Source: Cyanobacteria bacterium HKST-UBA02
GTDB taxonomy: Bacteria; Cyanobacteriota; Vampirovibrionia; Obscuribacterales; Obscuribacteraceae
NCBI GenBank assembly: GCA_020431945.1
Contig: JAGQHH010000073.1
Location: forward strand, 1 to 6,255
Reading direction: 5' to 3'
Length of the DNA: 6,255 nt
The notes beneath the pieces are model-generated. The model worked only from the letters and a program-made list of their open reading frames with translations. It was not told where the DNA came from and ran no database searches. The translations under genes were made by a program, and so were the position numbers. Of this stretch, positions 1 to 5,869 are shown one piece after another (position 1 is the first letter of the stretch; every line of letters begins with the position of its first letter).

Positions 1-512
1 TCAACACCCTGCAAGCCGGTCAGATTGTCTCCGGCGAAGTGGTTCGAATCGCCGACTTTGGTGCCTTCATCGATCTCGGTGGTCTCGATGGTCTGCTTCC
101 CATCTCCGAGATTTCCTGGGAACGTGTTTCGCATCCCTCGGACGTTCTCAAAGTCGGTCAGATCGTCTCCACCAAGGTCCTCAAAGTGGATCAGGAGAAA
201 GGTCATATCAGCTTGAGTCTCAAGCAGATGCAGCCTGATCCGTGGCAGGAGATCGAAGACAAGTTCGAAGAAGGCCAGGTGATCTCCGGCACTGTGAGAA
301 AGATCCAGTCCTTCGGCGCTTTCGTCCAGATCTATCCCGGCGTAGACGCCCTGCTGCCCACCGTCGAGATGTCCGAGCAACCGAACATCAAACCGGAAGA
401 AGTAGTCCAGGTCGGCCAGGAAATCAAGGCGCTGATCAAGAAGTTCGCTCCCAAAGAGCACAAGATCAGCCTCAGCCTCAAAGGCATGGACGTCAGCGAC
501 CTCCTGGGCTAA
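1..512 (+). CDS. rpsA: S1 RNA-binding domain protein, probably 30S ribosomal protein S1 (3' end only)
   Basis: Only the C-terminal 169 residues are present; the reading frame is open from base 3 and enters from the left edge, and the stop is TAA at 510-512. Two complete S1 (OB-fold) RNA-binding domains are visible. The first runs from about 'GQIVSGEVV' (20-50) to 'HISLSLKQM' (near 230); the second runs from 'GQVISGTVRKI' (near 277) to 'KISLSLKGM' (near 487). Both carry the S1 signatures: G-x-V near the start, 'FGAF' in strand 2-3, and a closing 'ISLSLK'. The linker 'QPDPW' between them is typical of bacterial S1. The protein ends soon after the last domain. In bacteria, S1 binds mRNA on the 30S subunit and helps initiate translation. 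The number of upstream S1 repeats cannot be seen, so another multi-S1 protein is possible, but rpsA is the common case. The GTG at 39 is an internal valine, not the start. Confidence 0.85.
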   Translation, partial: NTLQAGQIVSGEVVRIADFGAFIDLGGLDGLLPISEISWERVSHPSDVLKVGQIVSTKVLKVDQEKGHISLSLKQMQPDPWQEIEDKFEEGQVISGTVRKIQSFGAFVQIYPGVDALLPTVEMSEQPNIKPEEVVQVGQEIKALIKKFAPKEHKISLSLKGMDVSDLLG

Positions 513-540
513 GCCTCTGAATCGAAATCAGCAGGAAGCC
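507..540 (+). terminator. Possible terminator hairpin between convergent genes
   Basis: An imperfect hairpin straddles the two convergent stop codons. GGCT (507-510) pairs with AGCC (537-540), CCT (514-516) with AGG (533-535), and CTGA (517-520) with TCAG (528-531). The loop is 7 nt (521-527); C532 is a single bulge, and AAG (511-513) faces A536. On the plus strand it is followed, after GGTAC, by a T-rich stretch (546-557, TTTTCCTTCCTT). That makes it a plausible but weak terminator for the S1 gene. There is no T tract on the minus-strand side, so it would not be an intrinsic terminator for the opposing gene. The stem lies partly in the coding end of both genes. Confidence 0.3.
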
Positions 541-2966
541 GGTACTTTTCCTTCCTTGATACTCTGCACCAGAGCTTCGACGAAGGTAGGATCGAATTGC
601 TTGCCAGCCGACTCGATCATCTGCTTCTGAGCAGCCTCGGGCTCCATTCCGGACCCGCGAACCTTGTCGGCGACCAGCTCGTGATAGGAATTGGCCACAG
701 CCAGTATGCGGGCGATCACCGGTATTTCATCACCCTTGAGACCCTGAGGGAATCCCTCGCCATCGAACTCTTCATGGTGGGCGATAACCAGAGGAGCAAG
801 ATGCTTGAGTTCCGGAAATGACTCGAGGAGCTGAGCGCCGGCCACCGAATGACCCATTTTCAAGACGAACTCATCGTCTTCCAGTTCATCGTCCCCTTTC
901 TGAAGAATAGGCTTGGCAATTCCCAGCTTGCCCAGATCATGAACCAGGGCAGCCTGTCGAACGGTCTGGACTTCTTCGGCTTTCATGCCGAGCCCCTGGG
1001 CGATGGCAACGGCATATTGAGCCACCTGCCTGGCATGGCCGCCGGGATACTTGTCCTTCTCTTCGATCTGAGCGACCCAGCCGTCGATACGACCGAGCAT
1101 CCGGGCGTCCAGCCCCGGCGTGGCGAAGATATAGTCGGAAGTCTCGTTGGCTGACGATGCCATGATCTGATCGAGCTTTTTCTTGGCTTCCGCCTCATCC
1201 ATGGGTGGACTGGGGGGTGGTGCCTCCGCAGCTGGCGCAGCCGCCTCCTTCTTGCGAAGAGAAGACATGAGCGGGCTTGCCGCTGAAGCAGCTTTGGCTT
1301 TGCCGAGCATGGATCCTTTCAGACCGCCAGCCACCGGCGGACTGCCGTCTTTGGCCGCCGGCGTCGGAATCGAGTCGAGATCGCCCCACTGACCCGGGGC
1401 AGCCTCTTTAGCCTTGGGTGCCGGAATAGAGTCGAGATCGCCCCAGGCGCCCTTCCCTTCAGCTTCTGCCGGAGCGGCAGTCTCGCCAGGCGGCGCTGCC
1501 ACCGGCTCGGCCGGAGCTGCTGCCACGGGCTCGGCTGGGGCGGGTGCGCTTGCCGCCTTGGGCTCGGCTTCCTCCATATCCCCGAACTCACCGAAGTCGA
1601 GGTCGGCATAAGGATCTTCCTCCACCGGAGGAGCCGCCTCGAGATCGAAGTCGACCTGGGCGTGAGAGCCGGAAGCTGTGGCGGCATCGGGGCGCGGCAC
1701 GCCGACTCCCTTTATACTGTCGAAAGACTTGATTCCGGTGACGCTTCCTTCAGGCGGCTTGACGATAGCATCCTGGGTGCCCCCGGTGCGTGTGACCGGC
1801 TTGATTACAGGCTTGGGAGAGTCTCCGGCAGGCGTCGCAGTTTCCTGCACTGCCGGCGGTGCTGGCGGCGGAGCCGCTGCCTGAGCGGGGGCTGGTGGAG
1901 GTGCTGGTGTCGGGGGCGGTGCCGGCTTCGGAGGTGGAGCAGGCGGTGGTGCCGGCGCGGTCGTTTTGCGAGCGGAGGGAATCGCCTGCTGTCCCAGGGC
2001 CCCTTTGAGGGCGTTGCGCAGCTGCACCGTCGACTTGCCGTCACCTTCGGCAGCCGGCGGCACGATTCGCTGGTGAAGCTGCATGATCGGCTCGCGTGCG
2101 AGCTTCTCAGCAGGCAGCTTGACCAGGGCCTCGGCCACCTTGTCAGCGACATTCTGGACCATGTCCACTTCGGATCGCGTCCAGGCCCTGCGATAGTCGC
2201 ACTGCTGAAGAATCACGCAACCATGAGTGTTCGGACCGGTGGTCAGAGCCACTCCGAGGAGCGATTTCACCCCGATGAACTGAAGCTCTTCCTGTACCGG
2301 CGAGACATATGAATTCTCTTGCCCTTCGTAAACCGTCATCGGCATACGGGAAAGAAGCACCTGAGCGACCATGGGCGAATCGGTGGAGGGCCAGTAGAAC
2401 TCCTGACAGCTTCGCACTTTGTCCTGCTGCCAGAACTCGTAGCATTTCCAACCGGCCTGGGCGTCATCGGTGCAGACGAAAAGGCAGCGGCTCACATTGA
2501 GGGCCTTGCCCAGAATATTGACCACCAGGAAAAGAGCATCGCCGATTCCCATGGAATAGGCCATGACATTGCCTATCTCGACGAGAAAAGTCTCTCTGAA
2601 AGTGTCTCGCTGGACGACATCGTTTATCTGAGCGAGCCTGATGATGTCCCCGAGCTCGCCCAGGACCACCCGTAGTGAATTGAGCTCGTCGAGACTGAGG
2701 TCGGTCTGCCTGGCCATGCTGACCGATCCGAAGGTGCGGCCCTGCAGGACCAGGGGGACAGTCACTCTTGCCTGGCCGAGCTCTTCCCCTTCCTCGTCCG
2801 GGGCTCTGTACTCGCAGATTTGAGTAACGTTGGGATCCAGGGGATTGCTCAGCATCACCTGGCAAGTGTCGGCGTTGAACGTGTCACCGAGCTCACGCAC
2901 AGTGGTCTCGAGAATCCGCTTGAGGTCCCGCACGCCTGTTAGCCTCTGTACCAGTGGGCTGGTCAT
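528..2966 (-). CDS. GAF-GAF-(disordered linker)-HD-GYP-type phosphohydrolase, 812 aa
   Basis: This is probably a cytoplasmic signalling protein; I see no membrane segment or signal peptide. GAF domain 1 spans about residues 14-115. GAF domain 2 spans about 125-285, with 'GVKSLLGVAL' and 'RAWTRSEVDMVQNVADKVAEAL' as its typical end. Residues 290-600 are a low-complexity Pro/Ala/Glu linker. The HD domain spans about 620-805. Its ligands line up well with the HD-GYP family: H644, H676-D677 ('VHDLGKLGI'), K680, H706, H730-H731 ('HHEEFDGEGFP') and the 'GLKGDEIP..ARILAVA' segment. HD-GYP proteins hydrolyse cyclic di-GMP with a two- or three-metal centre. Two positions differ here: F739 replaces the Tyr of GYP, and N759 sits where the family has a metal-binding Asp ('VAD'). 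Activity on c-di-GMP is therefore not assured. The ATG at 2966 has GAGAGG only 3 nt upstream; GTG at 2933 (codon 12) with AGAGG 9 nt before it is an alternative that keeps both GAF domains. Confidence 0.88.
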   Translation of the reverse strand: MTSPLVQRLTGVRDLKRILETTVRELGDTFNADTCQVMLSNPLDPNVTQICEYRAPDEEGEELGQARVTVPLVLQGRTFGSVSMARQTDLSLDELNSLRVVLGELGDIIRLAQINDVVQRDTFRETFLVEIGNVMAYSMGIGDALFLVVNILGKALNVSRCLFVCTDDAQAGWKCYEFWQQDKVRSCQEFYWPSTDSPMVAQVLLSRMPMTVYEGQENSYVSPVQEELQFIGVKSLLGVALTTGPNTHGCVILQQCDYRRAWTRSEVDMVQNVADKVAEALVKLPAEKLAREPIMQLHQRIVPPAAEGDGKSTVQLRNALKGALGQQAIPSARKTTAPAPPPAPPPKPAPPPTPAPPPAPAQAAAPPPAPPAVQETATPAGDSPKPVIKPVTRTGGTQDAIVKPPEGSVTGIKSFDSIKGVGVPRPDAATASGSHAQVDFDLEAAPPVEEDPYADLDFGEFGDMEEAEPKAASAPAPAEPVAAAPAEPVAAPPGETAAPAEAEGKGAWGDLDSIPAPKAKEAAPGQWGDLDSIPTPAAKDGSPPVAGGLKGSMLGKAKAASAASPLMSSLRKKEAAAPAAEAPPPSPPMDEAEAKKKLDQIMASSANETSDYIFATPGLDARMLGRIDGWVAQIEEKDKYPGGHARQVAQYAVAIAQGLGMKAEEVQTVRQAALVHDLGKLGIAKPILQKGDDELEDDEFVLKMGHSVAGAQLLESFPELKHLAPLVIAHHEEFDGEGFPQGLKGDEIPVIARILAVANSYHELVADKVRGSGMEPEAAQKQMIESAGKQFDPTFVEALVQSIKEGKVPASC
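1366..1445 (-). repeat. Two-copy WGDLDSIP repeat in the linker
   Basis: Two copies of a 23-bp element (1366-1388 and 1423-1445) differ at one base and are spaced 57 bp apart, an exact 19 codons. They encode WGDLDSIP at residues 508-515 and 527-534, each followed by A/T-P. The motif is an acidic-aromatic patch within otherwise Pro/Ala-rich disorder. It reads like a short linear binding motif present in tandem rather than a structural repeat; this interpretation is inference. A related acidic-aromatic patch, 'DPYADLDFGEFGD', lies upstream at residues 451-463. Confidence 0.8.
1851..1955 (-). repeat. Polyproline tract of the linker
   Basis: Residues 338-372 consist almost only of Pro and Ala, with five separate PPP triplets (340-342, 344-346, 350-352, 356-358, 366-368). 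A sixth lies further on at 583-585. The DNA is correspondingly G-rich on the plus strand and C-rich on the coding strand. Consecutive prolines stall ribosomes unless elongation factor P is present (established knowledge), so translation of this gene should be EF-P dependent. The tract would act as a stiff spacer between the sensor and HD modules. Confidence 0.85.
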
Positions 2967-2983
2967 ATTCCTCTCAAAGCCAT

Positions 2984-3011
2984 AGTTACTCGTACCAGTT
3001 ATCTCATACCA
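2984..3011. repeat. Imperfect tandem direct repeat, possible operator
   Basis: AGTTACTCGTACCA (2984-2997) is followed at once, sharing one base, by AGTTATCTCATACCA (2997-3011). The copies match except for one inserted T and one G/A change. The core CTCGTACCAG / CTCATACCAG recurs with a 14-bp period. It lies 18-45 bp upstream of the minus-strand ATG, where a repressor or activator of the GAF/HD gene would bind. No protein is identified, and the role is inference from position and repetition. Confidence 0.4.
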
Positions 3012-3087
3012 GATCGAGAAGAAGAACTAACCTCTTGCCCGCCATTATTGCACCGTTATTCAATATCAGACAATCATATAGAATATC

Positions 3088-3098
3088 AGGGGAGAAGG
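3088..3098 (+). promoter_or_regulatory. Strong ribosome-binding site that fixes a TTG start
   Basis: AGGGGAGAAGG is a strong Shine-Dalgarno match and ends 6 nt before TTG at 3105. It is the best ribosome-binding site in the window. It decides the start of the first operon gene, because the longer frame from TTG 3048 has no such site before it. Confidence 0.75.
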
Positions 3099-3104
3099 CG
3101 GTAT

Positions 3105-4043
3105 TTGAACGAGACGGCATTAAACGAGACGCAGTCAGTGGGCGACTTGATCGGTCGCGCCGCACGGCTCTACCGGGCCAATCTCAGCAGCTGGTTTCCG
3201 CTCCTTCTCTGGCCCACCGTGCTCAGCGCCCTTGGACGAGCGATGTTCCAGGGCGGAATCTCGGGTATCGCCGACATGTCCTTCAGTGCCACAGCCCTGG
3301 CACTCCTGGCTCTGGGAGTGGTGGGTGCCATACTCACCCTGGTGGCCAAATGGATTCTGCTAGTCAGGCAGCTTTCTTTCGTGCGACTGGCAACCGGTTT
3401 TTCTGAAAGCCTCTCTGAATCCCTGGCCTTCGTGAAGCAAAGGCAGTGGTCCATCGCCGGAGCCGTGGCAATCATGTATTTCCTGCTCCTGGCGGTCCTC
3501 GGTCTTGCCATCCTGGAGGTGGCGGCGGCCTCCCTCATATTCAGACCCGACACTTTCCTGGTTATTCCATCGGTGGTAGGGGTCCTCGGCGGGATCGTAG
3601 GCGGCACCATTATCCTCATGTTCATCTATTTCGCAGCCTTCGTCGTGCTGAGCGCCATCGCCTGCCAGGCTGATAGCGTCACAGGTCTGATTTCGAGTGG
3701 TTTTCGACTGGCCGGCAAGCAGCTGATGCGCACTGTCTATATGGGCAATATGGTCTGCCTGACCGTTGTTGTCCTGGGCATCCCCTTCTGGCTGCCGATG
3801 ATGGCTCTTATCGGGATCGATTATGTGCGGCTCGGCCAGGACGCTTTCGCCAACGGCGATTTGCCGCTTCACTGGTCTGTCCTCCTGACCTCTTACGAGT
3901 CCCTGGTGGATGTGGTGGTCTGGCCGGTGGCCTTTGTTTCCTACGGTCTCTACTATTACGACCTGCGTCTCAGGCAGGAAGGCGTGGACATGCTCCTTGA
4001 CGTCGACCGCCTCGAAAAAGCGCGGGATTCGAAAGGGAGTTGA
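3105..4043 (+). CDS. Six-helix integral membrane protein, first gene of the MoxR operon
   Basis: The product is 312 aa when started at TTG 3105. The frame is open further upstream to TTG 3048, but the extra 19 residues are polar and lack a ribosome-binding site. About six hydrophobic segments are seen: residues 28-45, 60-87, 117-146, 152-186, 211-236 and 265-286. The N-terminal 'SVGDLIGRAARLYRANLSSWFPL' resembles an amphipathic entry helix. The C-terminal 'YYYDLRLRQEGVDMLL' is a signature of membrane proteins often found beside DUF4129 genes, sometimes labelled glycerophosphodiester phosphodiesterase membrane domain. No catalytic residues are apparent, and I do not assign an enzyme activity. 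It probably forms or anchors the membrane complex that the downstream MoxR ATPase acts on (inference). The next gene's ATG follows 2 bp after the stop, so they are co-transcribed. Confidence 0.85.
   Translation: MNETALNETQSVGDLIGRAARLYRANLSSWFPLLLWPTVLSALGRAMFQGGISGIADMSFSATALALLALGVVGAILTLVAKWILLVRQLSFVRLATGFSESLSESLAFVKQRQWSIAGAVAIMYFLLLAVLGLAILEVAAASLIFRPDTFLVIPSVVGVLGGIVGGTIILMFIYFAAFVVLSAIACQADSVTGLISSGFRLAGKQLMRTVYMGNMVCLTVVVLGIPFWLPMMALIGIDYVRLGQDAFANGDLPLHWSVLLTSYESLVDVVVWPVAFVSYGLYYYDLRLRQEGVDMLLDVDRLEKARDSKGS
4032..4039 (+). promoter_or_regulatory. Ribosome-binding site for the DUF4129 gene
   Basis: AAAGGGAG lies inside the last codons of the preceding gene and ends 6 nt before ATG 4046. 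It selects this ATG over TTG 4040, which would directly abut the site. Confidence 0.6.
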
Positions 4044-4045
4044 CC

Positions 4046-4693
4046 ATGCCCGGACCGGATGTTCGAGAAAAGCTTGCCGCCATGGCTTCTCAGTACGACT
4101 ACCGGAAGCCGCCGGAATTCCTGGTGAAGCTCCAGGAATGGATCACCGAAGTGATAAGAGCCATCCTCGACTTTCTCAAGGGGCTCAATATAGCCATCCC
4201 CAGAGCCGACACAGGCGCAGTGGGCGACATCATGCAGATTCTCGCTCTGCTAGCCGGAGTGCTCTGCCTTGTTCTCCTGATTGTCCTGATGTTCGGGCGT
4301 CTCAAGCATTTGAAGAATCAATCCGAGCTTGCCAGGAAAGGCGCCATCACTGTAGAAGAGGACCTCGACAGCGCCGGCTGGCGCAAGCAAGCCGGCACCT
4401 GGGCAGCCAGCTCCAGATGGCGTGAAGCGTGTCGAGCGCTTTATCTCAGTATTCTGCACGAGCTCGACGAGAGAGGTACCATCGCTTTCAATCATTCCCG
4501 GAGCAATTATGAATACTGGTACGCCCTGGCTGCCAACGCTTCGGTCCAGAAACAATTCCGCCGCCTTGCCGACATCGTGGAGCTGGTCTGGTTCAGCAAT
4601 CACCAGGCCGGCAGTGAAGACTACGAGCAGTGCCGGGAGCTGGTAGACGAGCTGGTCACACTGATCAGAGAGGACAGGGTGGTGAAGCCATGA
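4046..4693 (+). CDS. DUF4129 domain membrane protein
   Basis: The product is 215 aa. An N-terminal segment with 'QYDYRKPPEFLVKLQEWITEVIRAILDFL' character (about 16-45) precedes a single membrane helix at about 61-84. A soluble C-terminal DUF4129 domain follows (about 105-205). The domain's typical features are present: 'WAASSRWREACRALYLSILHELDERGTIAF' style text at 119-148, 'SRSNYEYW' at 151-158 and 'LVWFSNHQAGSEDYEQC' at 180-196. In many bacteria this domain is the C-terminal part of transglutaminase-like proteins; here it stands alone, without a transglutaminase domain. Its biochemical role is not established. The ATG sits 2 bp after the previous stop, and the TGA overlaps the next ATG (ATGA), which implies translational coupling. 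The family call is firm; the function, as a partner in a MoxR-linked membrane complex, is inferred from context. Confidence 0.88.
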   Translation: MPGPDVREKLAAMASQYDYRKPPEFLVKLQEWITEVIRAILDFLKGLNIAIPRADTGAVGDIMQILALLAGVLCLVLLIVLMFGRLKHLKNQSELARKGAITVEEDLDSAGWRKQAGTWAASSRWREACRALYLSILHELDERGTIAFNHSRSNYEYWYALAANASVQKQFRRLADIVELVWFSNHQAGSEDYEQCRELVDELVTLIREDRVVKP

Positions 4694-5862
4694 GCGTCCC
4701 CCGAAAGGTCTTGATTCAGCTTGCCGTGCTGATCGCAGTCAGCTGCCTGGTGGTCTATTGCGGCGAGAGCTATCGCGATCAGCTGGACAAATTTTTCCCG
4801 GAGTCCAGGCTCCTGGCCTCGACTTACAATCGCAAGCCCAGCGGACTGAGCGGTCTTTACGACCTGAGCGAGCGAATGGGGCTCAAGGTGGATCGCTTCG
4901 AGGTCTCCTACCGTCAGCTGAAGCGGCTTACCGGCATGCTGGTGATCATCGCCCCGGTACAATCGCTCCCCGACTACGAGCTCAAACAAATCCTCGACTG
5001 GGTCAAGAAGGGAAATGACCTGGTCTATCTCGACCAGTTCAACATCGACCAGAGCCGGCAGATCCTCGAGGTGCTCGATTTGAAGGTCCGAAACACGGTC
5101 AAAGAGCTGGTCGACGAAGACTTGCCGGCAGCAGGAGAGGATCCCGTCAATGACCTGGTGGGCAAGGTCCGGGTCTCGGCTCGATCGCGTCTGAGCGGCG
5201 GTACAGCGATAGTCGCCGACAATCAGGGCATCGTACTGGCCCGGGCCGAGTACGGAAAAGGACGGGTCTATGTCGGTGCGACCCCGGCGCTCTGCAACAA
5301 CGGCACCCTGGCGGACCAGGAGTACTGGGGCAATTTCCAGCTGCTCGAAAATATATTCCACACCGCCCACGGTACTATATATTTCGATGAGCGCGCCCAC
5401 GGATATTCCAGCGGAACCAATGTCTTCTGCTATTTATCGAGAAGCAAAGCCGCTCCGGTGGCTGCTCAGATCGGGCTGATCATTCTTCTCATGGTCTTCA
5501 GCGAAGGCCAGCGCTTCGGCAAAGCACGGTCCCTCGAGCAGCGTCGCAAGATCTCGAACCTGGAGTTCATCAACGGGCTCACCAACGCCTACAAACGAGC
5601 CAGGGCCAATACGGCTGTTCTGGACATTCTCTTTCAGTCTTTCCGGAATCGCCTCTCCCGAGACCTGGGAGTCTCTCCTCATGAAAGCTCCGAGCGCCTT
5701 GCCGACGCATGGGAAGCGAGCCCTCTGCAAACCAGCGAGGATCTCAGGAAACTCCTCACGGAATACGAGCAGCTCATGGAAGCCAGGCATGTATCCGACG
5801 ACGATTTGAAGTCGATTATTACAGCGTGCGATAAGATTACGACAACCTCAGAAGGGAAATAA
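4690..5862 (+). CDS. DUF4350 domain membrane protein
   Basis: The product is 390 aa, started at ATG 4690, which overlaps the upstream TGA by 4 bp; an in-frame upstream extension to 4630 lies within the preceding gene and is not used. Membrane helix 1 is at about residues 6-24. The external domain (25-253) has a Rossmann-like, glutamine-amidotransferase-type fold typical of DUF4350 ('PSGLSGLYDL', 'LVIIAPVQSLPDYELKQILDWVKKGNDLVYLD', 'YGKGRVYVGATP', 'YFDERAHG' at 231-238). I see no catalytic triad, so it is probably not an enzyme. Membrane helix 2 is at about 256-271. The cytoplasmic tail (272-390) begins with the family signature 'EGQRFGKAR'. The MoxR gene starts 7 bp after the stop. By family context it is a membrane component served by the MoxR ATPase; its exact role is unknown. 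Confidence 0.87.
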   Translation: MSVPRKVLIQLAVLIAVSCLVVYCGESYRDQLDKFFPESRLLASTYNRKPSGLSGLYDLSERMGLKVDRFEVSYRQLKRLTGMLVIIAPVQSLPDYELKQILDWVKKGNDLVYLDQFNIDQSRQILEVLDLKVRNTVKELVDEDLPAAGEDPVNDLVGKVRVSARSRLSGGTAIVADNQGIVLARAEYGKGRVYVGATPALCNNGTLADQEYWGNFQLLENIFHTAHGTIYFDERAHGYSSGTNVFCYLSRSKAAPVAAQIGLIILLMVFSEGQRFGKARSLEQRRKISNLEFINGLTNAYKRARANTAVLDILFQSFRNRLSRDLGVSPHESSERLADAWEASPLQTSEDLRKLLTEYEQLMEARHVSDDDLKSIITACDKITTTSEGK

Positions 5863-5869
5863 GCAAGAG

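Larger units (their letters stand above)
2967..3104. promoter_or_regulatory. Divergent intergenic control region
   Basis: These 138 bp separate the start of the minus-strand GAF/HD gene from the TTG start of the plus-strand operon, so they must hold promoters for both unless transcription enters from further away. The stretch from about 3041 to 3090 is clearly richer in A+T than the flanking genes. TAGAAT at 3079-3084 matches the -10 consensus at five of six positions, but I find no good -35 at the right distance, and it would place the transcript start almost in the ribosome-binding site. I therefore do not call a specific promoter. The region also holds two sets of direct repeats, listed separately. 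Confidence 0.55.

Noticed and set aside
1470..1560. Repetitive GGCTCGGC-type sequence as a CRISPR or intergenic repeat
   Set aside because: It is in-frame coding repetition for AEPVAA-type residues in the linker, without spacers or palindromes.
1662..2312. 216-codon plus-strand frame over the Pro-rich linker and GAF2
   Set aside because: Its Arg/Trp/Gly/Cys-rich low-complexity translation is the mirror of the Pro/Ala codons on the other strand.
3048..3104. Longer N-terminus for the first operon gene from TTG 3048
   Set aside because: No ribosome-binding site upstream, polar unrelated residues, and a strong site favouring TTG 3105.
3360..3872. 170-codon minus-strand frame opposite the membrane protein
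   Set aside because: The translation is highly polar and His/Glu/Asp/Gln-rich, as expected for the antisense of hydrophobic codons; no independent support.
4621..5400. 259-codon open frame antisense to the DUF4350 gene
   Set aside because: It lies wholly opposite a gene with clear family motifs. The length follows from GC-rich codon bias in the real gene, the translation has no recognisable domain, and there is no ribosome-binding site evidence.
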